Source of the DNA: UBA6912 sp963792895
GTDB lineage: Bacteria > Actinomycetota > Acidimicrobiia > Spongiisociales > UBA5794
Length of the DNA: 64,000 nucleotides
Reading direction: 5' to 3'
Assembly (NCBI GenBank): GCA_963792895.1
Contig: CAWBYA010000003.1
Span: 62,001-126,000 of the forward strand
Shown here: positions 38,940 to 48,476 of the stretch, piece after piece
Layout: each line of letters starts with the position of its first letter
Numbering within the stretch: position 1 is the first letter of the stretch
Program-made: the position numbers and the translations under genes
Notes under the pieces: generated by a model
Databases searched by the model: none
What the model saw: only the letters and a program-made list of their open reading frames with translations
Told to the model about the DNA's origin: nothing

Positions 38940-39043
38940 GCTTGAAGCGGCGGCAGTCTACCCGGCCCCGGGCGCGCCACCGCATGCTGGGTCTCGCCGG
39001 CGATCCGATAGGGTATGGCACCCTCCCCAGCCCAGTGAGGACG

Positions 39044-39607
39044 ATGGCGGATCAAGCCAACTTCGAGCGCGATGCGATGGAATTCGCCCCCCAGCTCTAC
39101 TCGGCCGCGCTCCGCATGACCCGCAACCCCGCCGACGCTGAAGACGTCGTGCAGGAGACCTACCTCAAGGCCTACCGCGCCTACGGATCGTTCGAGGCCG
39201 GAACGAACCTCAAGGCGTGGCTCTACCGGATCCTCACCAACACGTACATCAACCGCTACCGCAAACAGCAGCGTCGCCCTTCCGAGGTCGAGTTGGGTGA
39301 GTTGCAGGACATATACCTGTTTCGGCGGCTGGGGGAAGCATCGGGCGCATCTGTGAGCGCCGAGGAAGAAGTGCTCGATCGGTTCGTCGACACGGACATC
39401 AAGGATGCCCTCGAGTCACTCCCTGAACACTTCCGGCTCCCCGTCGTGCTCGCCGACGTGGACGGGTTCTCGTACAAGGAGATCGCCTCCATCCTTGACA
39501 TCCCGATAGGAACCGTGATGTCCAGGCTGCATCGTGGAAGAAAAGCGCTGCAACAGAAGTTGTGGAGGCTGGCAGAAGAACGAGGCCTGGCAGGTCCCAC
39601 GCAATGA
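39044..39607 (+). CDS. sigR: ECF sigma factor, SigR/SigH type
   Basis: A 187-residue sigma-70 family factor. Region 2 reads LRMTRNPADAEDVVQETYLKAYRAYGSFEAGTN, and region 4 reads SYKEIASILDIPIGTVMSRLHRGRKAL. Length and the following zinc anti-sigma gene identify the SigR/SigH (ECF12-like) group that controls thiol-oxidative stress in actinobacteria. The ATG at 39044 is preferred because GTGAGGA lies just upstream, and a possible -10 TAGGGT lies at 39009-39014. Its stop overlaps the anti-sigma start (ATGA). No GGAAT/GTT-type autoregulated promoter was recognised in front of it. Confidence 0.9.
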   Translation: MADQANFERDAMEFAPQLYSAALRMTRNPADAEDVVQETYLKAYRAYGSFEAGTNLKAWLYRILTNTYINRYRKQQRRPSEVELGELQDIYLFRRLGEASGASVSAEEEVLDRFVDTDIKDALESLPEHFRLPVVLADVDGFSYKEIASILDIPIGTVMSRLHRGRKALQQKLWRLAEERGLAGPTQ

Positions 39608-39852
39608 ATCGCGGTTGCGAACACGCCGTCGAGTACGTGTACCACTACATCGATCATGAGATCACCTGGGCGCGGCGTGCCCGCATTCGGTGGCATCTTC
39701 GGCGCTGTGATGCCTGTTGCGGCGCCTTCGATTTCGAAGCGCACCTCAAGGCTGTGATTCGCGAACGCGGAAAAGATCAGCCACCACCGGAACTTTTTGA
39801 CCGCCTTCGTGCGTTGATAGAGGAAGAGTCTGCACGCAACGACGGCCAGTGA
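39604..39852 (+). CDS. rsrA: Zinc-containing anti-sigma factor, RsrA type
   Basis: An 82-residue ZAS-domain protein. The motif H31-x3-C35-x2-C38 (HLRRCDACCG) plus an upstream Cys5 matches the redox-sensitive zinc site of RsrA/RshA. Disulphide formation on oxidation would release zinc and free SigR. Translation is coupled to sigR by a four-base overlap. Its C-terminal half is charged and contains PPPELFDRLRALIEEE, the usual RsrA helical tail. Confidence 0.88.
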   Translation: MNRGCEHAVEYVYHYIDHEITWARRARIRWHLRRCDACCGAFDFEAHLKAVIRERGKDQPPPELFDRLRALIEEESARNDGQ

Positions 39853-39891
39853 AGGGCACGGGTGGGGTTGGCGTGCTGAAAGCGAGCAAAC

Positions 39892-40086
39892 ATGACTGAG
39901 AGTGTCATGAAGGGGCGCCGCATCCTCGGTGACAGCCGGGCCCCGAAAGCAAGAGTCGACATCAAGACGTGTGCGCTGGACGAGTGTGAGACGCAGCTGA
40001 GCCGCTACAACCGGCGCGAGTACTGCTACGCACACGCTCCGACCAAGTTCCCGCGTCTCCGTGGCCGGATCGTCGCCGACAACTGA
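39892..40086 (+). CDS. 64-residue Cys/His protein, probable zinc finger
   Basis: A small basic protein with C27-x4-C32-x12-C45-x2-H48 (CALDEC ... YCYAHAP), a plausible treble-clef-like or ribbon zinc site. Adjacent Arg-rich stretches suggest nucleic-acid contact. I do not recognise the family. It starts 39 bases after rsrA on the same strand, so it could be part of the SigR regulon operon. No clear Shine-Dalgarno is visible. Confidence 0.55.
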   Translation: MTESVMKGRRILGDSRAPKARVDIKTCALDECETQLSRYNRREYCYAHAPTKFPRLRGRIVADN

Positions 40087-40113
40087 CGGCATCGACGCGG
40101 CGAGTAGACCAGC

Positions 40114-40119
40114 TAACCT
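40114..40119 (+). promoter_or_regulatory. -10 hexamer upstream of the 40129 gene
   Basis: TAACCT ends nine bases before the ATG at 40129, so the leader would be at most a few bases long. Confidence 0.4.
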
Positions 40120-40128
40120 TCCGACCCG

Positions 40129-40452
40129 ATGCGAACTCGGATCTATGTTCTCGTTGCCGTCATTGCTGTGCTGCTCGTCACCACGAGCTCGGCATGGGCC
40201 TCGCCGCCGCTGGTCGTCACCTTCACCGAAGGCTCCACGGAGACGACGGTGCCCGACACGGGTGGTGCCGGGACGGAGACCGGCATCGTGCCCGCCGTAG
40301 AGGCGCCGCCCTTGGCCGAGACCCCGACCGAGGCCCCGTGGACGCAACGTTTCTTGGCTCCCACCATTCTCGCTCTCGGCGTGCTCGGTCTCATTGGATC
40401 CATCGTCTTTTACGGTGTGCGGATCCGCGCGAGATATCGCGTCGTCGACTGA
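40129..40452 (+). CDS. Small exported single-pass membrane protein
   Basis: A 107-residue protein with a signal peptide (MRTRIYVLVAVIAVLLVTTSSAWA), a short external Thr/Glu/Pro-rich stretch and a C-terminal membrane helix (about residues 76-95, FLAPTILALGVLGLIGSIVFYGV), followed by a basic tail RIRARYRVVD. It therefore spans the membrane with its mature N-terminus outside. Function unknown. It precedes the DUF2342 metalloprotease by 41 bases, and each gene has its own -10 element. Confidence 0.6.
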   Translation: MRTRIYVLVAVIAVLLVTTSSAWASPPLVVTFTEGSTETTVPDTGGAGTETGIVPAVEAPPLAETPTEAPWTQRFLAPTILALGVLGLIGSIVFYGVRIRARYRVVD

Positions 40453-40481
40453 GCCGCTGCGGCGGAGTCCCGCAGGCTGAC

Positions 40482-40487
40482 TAACTT
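40482..40487 (+). promoter_or_regulatory. -10 hexamer, leaderless promoter of the 40494 gene
   Basis: TAACTT ends six bases before the ATG at 40494, with no Shine-Dalgarno between. Confidence 0.45.
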
Positions 40488-40493
40488 CCCGAT

Positions 40494-41525
40494 ATGACCT
40501 CCGTGCACTGGCCCCTCGTGACGAGAGTCGCATCGCGTATGTCGGGTCGATATCCGCTCGAGGGCACCTACCACGAGTCGCGTCTCCAGGCCCAGGCGCC
40601 GGGTCTCGTCCATCGTGCGGCGGATCTGGTTGCCGCCGAGACCGGGCTCGAAGGTCCGGGTCAACCGGACGTTGCGGTGGTGAGCCGAGCAGAGTGGGTC
40701 GAAGCGAACGTCGATTCCTTCAGCGTCCTGCTGGCACCCGCTGAGGAGCGGCTCAGCTCGCAGACGGCGATCGGGAGCGCCGTCGCCGGCCGGGTCGTCG
40801 CCATCGAGCTCGGGACCGTTCTCGGCATGTTGAGCCGTCGCGTCCTCGGCCAGTACGAGCTCGTTCTCCCCACCTCAGACGGTGGAGCGGGTGACACGGT
40901 CATGTTCGTCGGAGCCAACCTGCTCGCGCTCGAGCGTCAGTTCGAGTTCAGGCCGTCGGAGTTCCGGTTCTGGGTGGCGCTGCACGAATGCACCCACCGC
41001 GCCCAGTTCGTCGGTGTTCCGTGGCTTCGCAGCTACTTCCTCGGTCTGGTCGAACAGCTGGTCGCCGCAGCAGTGCCTGAGCCCGGCCGGCTCCAGCGGG
41101 TCGCTGGGGAGTTGAGGGAAGCCGCTGCCACTGGCGACCCGCTCGTCGACGAGCGAGGTCTCTTCGGGCTGTTCGCCTCGCCGGCGCAGCGAGAGGTCAT
41201 CGACCGTGTGCAGGCCTTGATGTCGCTGCTGGAAGGTCATGGCCATGTGGTGATGGACCGCATCGGCGCCCGGGAATTGGTCACGCAGCGCAGGATGTCG
41301 GAGATTCTGAAGATCCGCCGGCAGGACCCGCGAACGGCGATGTTCATGCGGCTCGTCGGTCTGGAGATGAAACTCCGACAGTACGAGGCCGGCGCATCCT
41401 TCATCGGGGGTGTCGAGCGTCACGCAGGTTGGGACAGCCTCCAACTGGCCTGGCGGTCCGCCGATGACCTGCCAACGATCGATGAGATCGACAACCCGGT
41501 CAGTTGGCTCGAGCGCGTGGCATGA
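40494..41525 (+). CDS. DUF2342/zinc-dependent metalloprotease family protein
   Basis: A 343-residue protein of the actinobacterial DUF2342 family (also called F420 biosynthesis-associated). The zincin motif is ALHECTHRAQF (HExxH), and a conserved downstream Glu lies in LLEGHGHVVMD. Such proteins sit directly before tilS-hpt-ftsH in many actinobacteria, as here. The substrate and role are not established. The stop overlaps the tilS start by four bases. Confidence 0.85.
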   Translation: MTSVHWPLVTRVASRMSGRYPLEGTYHESRLQAQAPGLVHRAADLVAAETGLEGPGQPDVAVVSRAEWVEANVDSFSVLLAPAEERLSSQTAIGSAVAGRVVAIELGTVLGMLSRRVLGQYELVLPTSDGGAGDTVMFVGANLLALERQFEFRPSEFRFWVALHECTHRAQFVGVPWLRSYFLGLVEQLVAAAVPEPGRLQRVAGELREAAATGDPLVDERGLFGLFASPAQREVIDRVQALMSLLEGHGHVVMDRIGARELVTQRRMSEILKIRRQDPRTAMFMRLVGLEMKLRQYEAGASFIGGVERHAGWDSLQLAWRSADDLPTIDEIDNPVSWLERVA

Positions 41526-42826
41526 GGCGGGCCGCAGCCCGAGTGCGCGACGCGGCGGCGCCCAGATTCCCCACCGGACCACTCGTCGTTGCGCTGAGCG
41601 GCGGTCCCGATTCCGCGGTTGCGGCTTGGGTTGCGACGGTGCTCGAGCCCCTGCGCCCCCTTCGGGCGGTCTTCGTCGACCACGGGTGGGTCGACTCCCC
41701 GGTCTTGGCGAGCGCTGCAGAGGCGGTCGCTGCAAGGCTCGGAATACCTCTTCGCACTGTCTCCGTGGCGGCAACGGAGACAGAGACCGACGCGCGATTC
41801 GTGCGGCTGACCGCCCTCGAGGCCGCCGCCGAAGGCGCATCCATCATCACCGGGCATCACGGCGGCGACCTCGCCGAGACCGTCGTCGCCAACCTGCTTC
41901 GCGGGGCCGGGAGCACCGGTCTCTCGGGAATCCCATCGTCCAGAGGTCCCTTTGCCAGGCCGCTGCTCGGGCTGTCGGCCGGCGAGGTCCGCGCCGCGGC
42001 CGACGAGCTCGGCCTGCCGTACGCCGACGATGCGACCAATCGCGACCCGCGCCACCTTCGTTCCCGCATTCGTCACGAAGTGCTGCCGGCGCTTGCGGGC
42101 GCTGTCCCGGGAGTGCACCAGGCGCTCGCCCGCACGGCCCGCAACCTCGCCGCAGACGATGCAACGCTCGAGGAGCAGGCCGCACGGCTCCCGCTGGTGG
42201 AGGAGCGTGGTGCGGTTCGGATCCCTGTGGGTTTGCTGCGGACCCAGCCGTCGGCAGTGGCCTCGCGGCTCGTGCGCCGGGCGATTCGGATCGCCCACCC
42301 TCCGTACCCCGGCACTGCAGCAGACGTGGCGAAGGTGATGGCTGCCGTTGCCGGGCCCGCCGCCGAGCTCGGCGGCGGCCTGCGCTGCGAGCGGGAGGGG
42401 CCGTTCGTGACGCTGAGCGATCCGATGGTGGCTGCAGACGTGCCGGATCCCGTGTCCCTCGCCGTCCCAGGAGAGGCCGCGTTCGGCTCGTGTGCGATCC
42501 GGGTCGCGGAGACGGCCCGCAGCAGCACGCCACCGATGACCCGACGGCGGCTCCGCCTCGACCCCGGGCTCGGCCTCGTGCTCACGGTGCGCGCCGCAGC
42601 GGCGGGCGAGCGTATCGCCATTGCGGCAGGCTCCAAGCTCGTGAGAGATGCGATGGCGGAGGCGGGCATCCCGCCACGACTCAGGGCGGGTTGGCCGGTC
42701 ATCGACGTGCGTGGGAAGATTGCGGCTGTTGCCGGCGCCCGCACCGCGGCGTGGGCCCGTGCGGACCCGTCGCACGACCGGATCCTCGAGCTCATCACGG
42801 AGAGATCGCAATGCTGGACAAGGTGA
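41522..42826 (+). CDS. tilS: tRNA(Ile)-lysidine synthase
   Basis: A 434-residue N-type ATP pyrophosphatase. The PP-loop is ALSGGPDSAVAAW (residues 25-37). Further conserved segments are VDHGWVDS, TGHHGGDLAETVVANLLRGAG and ADDATNRDPRHLRSRIRHEVLPAL. It converts cytidine 34 of tRNA-Ile(CAT) to lysidine, so that AUA is read as isoleucine. The ATG at 41522 overlaps the upstream stop, and the gene overlaps hpt by 16 bases. Confidence 0.93.
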   Translation: MRRAAARVRDAAAPRFPTGPLVVALSGGPDSAVAAWVATVLEPLRPLRAVFVDHGWVDSPVLASAAEAVAARLGIPLRTVSVAATETETDARFVRLTALEAAAEGASIITGHHGGDLAETVVANLLRGAGSTGLSGIPSSRGPFARPLLGLSAGEVRAAADELGLPYADDATNRDPRHLRSRIRHEVLPALAGAVPGVHQALARTARNLAADDATLEEQAARLPLVEERGAVRIPVGLLRTQPSAVASRLVRRAIRIAHPPYPGTAADVAKVMAAVAGPAAELGGGLRCEREGPFVTLSDPMVAADVPDPVSLAVPGEAAFGSCAIRVAETARSSTPPMTRRRLRLDPGLGLVLTVRAAAAGERIAIAAGSKLVRDAMAEAGIPPRLRAGWPVIDVRGKIAAVAGARTAAWARADPSHDRILELITERSQCWTR

Positions 42827-43344
42827 AGGTGCTCATCTCGGCCGAAGAGATCGACGCCAAGCTGGCGGAGATGGGTCGAGCGATCACAAAGGACTACGCC
42901 GGCAAGGAATTGCTGATGGTCGGCATCCTGAAGGGCGCTTTCATGGTGATGGCAGACCTCGCCCGCCACGTCGACCTGCCGGTCGAGTTCGACTTCATGG
43001 CGGTGTCCTCGTACGGGGCGGCGACCAAATCTTCAGGCGTTGTCCGCATCCTGAAGGACCTCGACGAGGAGATCGCAGGCCGCGACGTGCTGATCGTCGA
43101 AGACATCATCGACTCAGGGCTCACGCTTCGCTACCTGATGAAGAGCCTCCGAGTGCGCCAGCCGGCATCGCTCGAGCTGGCCGCGCTGCTCGTCAAAGAC
43201 GGTGTCGATCGCCCTCCCACCGACATCAGGTACGAGGGCTTCCACATCCCGCCGGAGTTCGTGATCGGGTATGGGCTCGACTACGACGAGAAGTACCGCA
43301 ACCTCCCGTTCGTCGGCGTGGTCGAGGGCGGCCTCGGCGAGTGA
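42811..43344 (+). CDS. hpt: Hypoxanthine phosphoribosyltransferase
   Basis: A 177-residue PRTase that salvages hypoxanthine or guanine to IMP or GMP. The PRPP-binding motif is VLIVEDIIDSGLTLRYL. Upstream are LMVGILKGAFMVMADL and the flexible-loop segment SSYGAATKSSG. The C-terminus contains VIGYGLDYDEKYRNLPFVG. Length matches the family (about 175-185). It overlaps tilS, so translation is coupled, and precedes ftsH by about 165 bases. Confidence 0.94.
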   Translation: MLDKVKVLISAEEIDAKLAEMGRAITKDYAGKELLMVGILKGAFMVMADLARHVDLPVEFDFMAVSSYGAATKSSGVVRILKDLDEEIAGRDVLIVEDIIDSGLTLRYLMKSLRVRQPASLELAALLVKDGVDRPPTDIRYEGFHIPPEFVIGYGLDYDEKYRNLPFVGVVEGGLGE

Positions 43345-43469
43345 CGGACGCCTGCTTCGGACGTCGGAATGCTCGCAACGAGACGTCATTCCTCCGGCGC
43401 CCGCATCTGAGGTCCGACCTCTGAGGTCTGCGGCCTCGAGTCGGCTTCTCGATACCGGCCCCGAGCACA

Positions 43470-43475
43470 TAGACT
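43470..43475 (+). promoter_or_regulatory. -10 hexamer of ftsH
   Basis: TAGACT lies about 35 bases before the ftsH GTG. The leader would be short and contains AGGAG, five bases before the start. No good -35 was seen. Just upstream, the short hairpin GAGGT-CCG-ACCTC (near 43410-43425) could end the tilS-hpt transcript. Confidence 0.35.
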
Positions 43476-43509
43476 AAGGGGGGCGCTCTGGCGCGTCCCT
43501 AGGAGCAGT

Positions 43510-45447
<1,938 letters not shown>

Positions 45448-45513
45448 GCCTGCGGCCCATCCTGCTCGCATTGCGAGGAGCACAGTGATGCGGCCCTGGA
45501 GGCGGCCAAGCCC

Positions 45514-46392
45514 ATGACGTTCACTGCGAGCGAGTGGAGGCTGCGGACGACGTCGCTGACCACAGCCGACCACACGCTGGTGATGGGCGTGCTCAACGTC
45601 ACACCAGACTCGTTCTCGGACGGCGGCGAAGTCGATGGTGTCGAAGCCGCAATCGCAGAGGGCATGCGCCTGTGGGACGAGGGTGCGGACATCGTCGACG
45701 TCGGCGGCGAATCGACTCGGCCGGGTGCCCACCCCGTTGACGCAGACGAGGAGATCAGGCGCGTTCTCCCTGTTGTGGACGGATTGGCCGCCGCCGGCGT
45801 GATCGTCTCGATCGACACCTCGAAACCGCAGGTCGCCGGCGTCGCCCTGGCCTCCGGCGCCGAGATCGTGAACGACGTCACCGGGCTGCGCAGCCATGAG
45901 ATGCGGCGGGTGTGCGCCGAGGCCGGTGCCGGCGTCGTGCTCATGCACATGAGAGGGTCGCCCACCGACATGCAACGCGACCCCCGCTACAACGACGTAG
46001 TGGGCGAGGTTGCGGCCTACCTGATGGATGCAGCCGGCGATGCCGTGGCGGCGGGTGTCGAGCGGACCAGGATCTGCATCGACCCTGGAATCGGTTTCGG
46101 CAAGACGTTCGAGCACAACCTCATGCTTCTCGCCGATCTGGAGCGCTTCGTCGCAACCGGCTATCCGGTGCTCGTCGGTGCGTCTCGCAAGGGCTTCCTG
46201 GGATGGATCCTCGAAAGAGCGGGACACCCGGCTGCCGCCCATCAGCGTGATGCGGCGACAGCCGCAACGACGGCTCGTGCCGTTGCGGCAGGGGCGGCCG
46301 TGGTGCGGGTCCACGATGTCGCCGGTGCGCTTCAGGTCACCAGGGTGAGCGACGCTATCGTTCGTTCCCGCAACGACGAGCAAACGGAGTAG
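45514..46392 (+). CDS. folP: Dihydropteroate synthase
   Basis: A 292-residue TIM-barrel enzyme that joins a pterin pyrophosphate to p-aminobenzoate in folate synthesis. Family signatures are VMGVLNVTPDSFSDGG and IVDVGGESTRPGA near the N-terminus, then IVNDVTGLR, DPGIGFGKTFEHNL and VGASRKGFLG. All main substrate-binding residues are present. It starts 66 bases after ftsH. FolK is encoded two genes further on; folE and folB are not seen between them. Confidence 0.94.
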   Translation: MTFTASEWRLRTTSLTTADHTLVMGVLNVTPDSFSDGGEVDGVEAAIAEGMRLWDEGADIVDVGGESTRPGAHPVDADEEIRRVLPVVDGLAAAGVIVSIDTSKPQVAGVALASGAEIVNDVTGLRSHEMRRVCAEAGAGVVLMHMRGSPTDMQRDPRYNDVVGEVAAYLMDAAGDAVAAGVERTRICIDPGIGFGKTFEHNLMLLADLERFVATGYPVLVGASRKGFLGWILERAGHPAAAHQRDAATAATTARAVAAGAAVVRVHDVAGALQVTRVSDAIVRSRNDEQTE

Positions 46393-46394
46393 AC

Positions 46395-47036
46395 GTGGCC
46401 GGTCTCGAGCCGAGGGGCTTCAAGTGGGTGATCGCAGGGAAGCTCGCGGTATCCGAGAGGATCGGCGGCCACGGCTTCCAGCATCGCCGGGTGCGGCGGG
46501 AAGAGGAGATCCTCTGGCTGAAGGACCAGGGGATCAACACCGTCGTTTCGCTCCTGCCGGGGAACCAGAACCAAGCGGCGTATGAAGGCGCAGGATTCTC
46601 GTACTTCAACATGCCGATCGTGGGCGCTCTCGATCCCGCAGACATCGATGACGTGTTCGCCGTGCTCGACGAAGCGTCTCGTCCTGAAGGCGCATCGGTC
46701 CTGGTCCACCGCGATCTCATCGACGACACGATCGTCGGGATACTCGGCGGGCTTCTCGTTCACGCCGGGTTGATCAAGGATCCGATCATCGCCACCTCGA
46801 TCATTCAGGAGATCACGGGCCGGCCGCTGGGTCCCGAAGGTCGCCGCCTGATCCCGACGCCGCGCTCGACGTGCCCAACCGGGCCGCGATCGGCCTCGGC
46901 TCGAACCTCGGGGACCGCGCTGCTCATCTGCGGAATGCGGTCGATGAGCTCGCCGAACGTATCGGGACGGTGGTGGCCGTTTCGCCCGTCTACGAGACTG
47001 CACCGGTCGGCGGCCCCGACCAAAGCCCCTACCTGA
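46395..47036 (+). CDS. Dual-specificity-phosphatase-like protein without the catalytic cysteine
   Basis: The N-terminal 145 residues resemble a dual-specificity phosphatase fold: EEEILWLKDQGINTVVSLLPG, then FNMPIVGALDPADIDDVFAVLDEA. Where a CxxxxxR signature is expected, the sequence is VLVHRDLIDDTIVG, so the catalytic Cys and Arg are missing. From about residue 150 the translation turns Ser/Arg/Pro-rich and overlaps folK by 166 bases. A frame change near 46839 would give a natural stop at 46849-46851, so the true protein is probably about 152 residues. It starts at GTG 46395, two bases after folP. Its role is unknown. Confidence 0.55.
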   Translation: MAGLEPRGFKWVIAGKLAVSERIGGHGFQHRRVRREEEILWLKDQGINTVVSLLPGNQNQAAYEGAGFSYFNMPIVGALDPADIDDVFAVLDEASRPEGASVLVHRDLIDDTIVGILGGLLVHAGLIKDPIIATSIIQEITGRPLGPEGRRLIPTPRSTCPTGPRSASARTSGTALLICGMRSMSSPNVSGRWWPFRPSTRLHRSAAPTKAPT

Positions 47037-47413
47037 ATGCAGTTGTTGTCGTCGAGACGGACCTGGCGCCGCACGACGTGCTCCGCCGGCTGCTGGAGAT
47101 CGAGCGCCGGCACGGGCGAGAGCGCATTGAGCGGTGGGGGCCGCGGACGCTCGACCTCGACCTGCTGCTGCTCGGGAGCCAGGTCGTAGACGAGCCAGGA
47201 CTGACGGTTCCGCATCCGAGGCTCACCGAACGCAGGTTCGCCCTGGAACCGCTCGCCGCAGCCTGGCCGCGCGCAGCGCTGCCCGACGGCACACCGGTGG
47301 CGGCCTTGCTCCATGCCGTCGAGCAGCAGGAGGCTCGCACGGTCGATCTCCCGGGTTGGCCGGTGTCGCAGACGGTTCCCTATGGTGACGCCGCGACAAC
47401 AGCGAGGAGAGAC
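46871..47413 (+). CDS. folK: 2-amino-4-hydroxy-6-hydroxymethyldihydropteridine diphosphokinase; frame continues into upp without a stop
   Basis: The N-terminal about 160 codons encode HPPK: IGLGSNLGDRAAHLRNAVDEL, VSPVYETAPVG and RWGPRTLDLDLLLLG (catalytic Asp pair), then PHPRLTERRFALEPL. The enzyme pyrophosphorylates the pterin for FolP. The frame has no stop after PGWPVSQTVPYG; it runs on through GDAATTARRD into the upp start at 47414. A +1 frame stop (TGA, 47386-47388) lies close, so a lost or gained base is possible. A real fused polypeptide cannot be excluded. It starts at a GTG 19 bases after the likely end of the previous gene. Confidence 0.88.
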
Positions 47414-48046
47414 GTGGCCGGCGACGTGATCGTGATCGACCATCCGCTGGTGCAGCACAAGCTGACACTGATGCGGCGCAAGGAGACCAGCACGGCCGAG
47501 TTCCGCAAGCTGCTGCGGGAGATCTCGGCACTCATGGGTTACGAAGTGACCCGTGATCTTCCCCTCGAGAACGTCGAGATCGAGACGCCGCTCGCCACGA
47601 TGCAGGCCCCGATCGTTGCGGGCCTGAAACCGGTCATCGTGTCGATTCTTCGCGCCGGCGGGGGGATACTGGAAGGCATCCTCGATGTGATCCCTTCGGC
47701 GCGCGTCGGCCACATCGGGCTCTACCGAGATCACGAGACCCTCGAGGCAGTCCAGTACTACTTCAAGATGCCCGACAAGATCGAGGAGCGCATCGTCATC
47801 GTTGTCGACCCGATGCTGGCCACCGGTCACTCAGCGGTCGCCGCAGTCGACCGCATCAAGGGTCGCGGGCCGCGCGAGGTCCGGTTCGTCTGCTTGGTTG
47901 CGGCACCCGAGGGCATCGCCCACTTCCATGAGCACCATGCCGACGTGACGGTCTGGACCGCGGCGATCGACAGTCATCTCGACGAGGTTGGGTACATCGT
48001 CCCCGGTCTTGGCGATGCCGGCGATCGGATCTTCGGCACGAAGTAG
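47414..48046 (+). CDS. upp: Uracil phosphoribosyltransferase
   Basis: A 210-residue protein starting at a GTG that has GAGGAG four bases upstream, inside the same open frame as folK. Its length matches E. coli Upp (208), so it is complete in itself. Family segments are VIDHPLVQHKLTLMRRKETST near the N-terminus, SILRAGGGILEGI, and the PRPP loop VVDPMLATGHSAVAAVD. The C-terminal VPGLGDAGDRIFGT binds uracil. It makes UMP from uracil and PRPP. It probably has its own translation start whatever the state of the upstream frame. Confidence 0.93.
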   Translation: MAGDVIVIDHPLVQHKLTLMRRKETSTAEFRKLLREISALMGYEVTRDLPLENVEIETPLATMQAPIVAGLKPVIVSILRAGGGILEGILDVIPSARVGHIGLYRDHETLEAVQYYFKMPDKIEERIVIVVDPMLATGHSAVAAVDRIKGRGPREVRFVCLVAAPEGIAHFHEHHADVTVWTAAIDSHLDEVGYIVPGLGDAGDRIFGTK

Positions 48047-48127
48047 GGGTTGGACGCAGGCAATGTGGGCGTTGGCCGGCTTGCTCCATGAGGACCTTTG
48101 GCTCTGGGGGCCGTCACCGACGCTGCG

Positions 48128-48133
48128 TACGGT
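48128..48133 (+). promoter_or_regulatory. -10 hexamer, leaderless promoter of the 48140 gene
   Basis: TACGGT ends six bases before the ATG at 48140, with no Shine-Dalgarno between. Confidence 0.4.
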
Positions 48134-48139
48134 TGCGGC

Positions 48140-48379
48140 ATGGCACACCCCATCACGCTCACCCTGAGCGAGCCGGCCGCTGCAGCGTTCATGACTCTGC
48201 GTAACGCAGGCCTCGACCCCGATGGCGTCGTCGAGGCTGCGTTGGTGCAGCGAGCGGCGCACATCGTCGAGCGCGCCGAGGAGGCTGCCCACCTTCGCGA
48301 GCAGTCGGTCCAGCAAACCGAGCTCGGCAGAGCACGCGAACTCCCGCCGCAGATCGAGTTCCTGCAGCCGCCTCGCTGA
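48140..48379 (+). CDS. 79-residue protein of unknown function
   Basis: A short protein with a possible N-terminal strand-helix unit (ITLTLSEPAAAAFMTLRNAG), which loosely resembles ribbon-helix-helix DNA-binding proteins, and a helical, charged middle (HIVERAEEAAHLREQSVQQTELG). No partner toxin gene is adjacent. Family not recognised. An ATG at 48140 with a -10 six bases ahead is preferred to the longer in-frame start at 48098. Confidence 0.45.
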   Translation: MAHPITLTLSEPAAAAFMTLRNAGLDPDGVVEAALVQRAAHIVERAEEAAHLREQSVQQTELGRARELPPQIEFLQPPR

Positions 48380-48476
48380 TCGACTCGCCGGGAGCCACCA
48401 CTGGGCGCGGTGACCCGCAGGGTCCCTACACTCTCGTCCCGGTAGCGGTACCCACGAGGACTGAAGCCGAGGCATC

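Noticed and set aside
38870..39043. SigR-type promoter (GGAAT-N18-GTT) before sigR
   Set aside because: The only GGAAT nearby is inside the tRNA gene and no GTT follows at the right distance.
43360..43400. SigR-type element GGAAT between hpt and ftsH
   Set aside because: GGAAT is present but the -10 partner GTT is missing at 16-19 bases.
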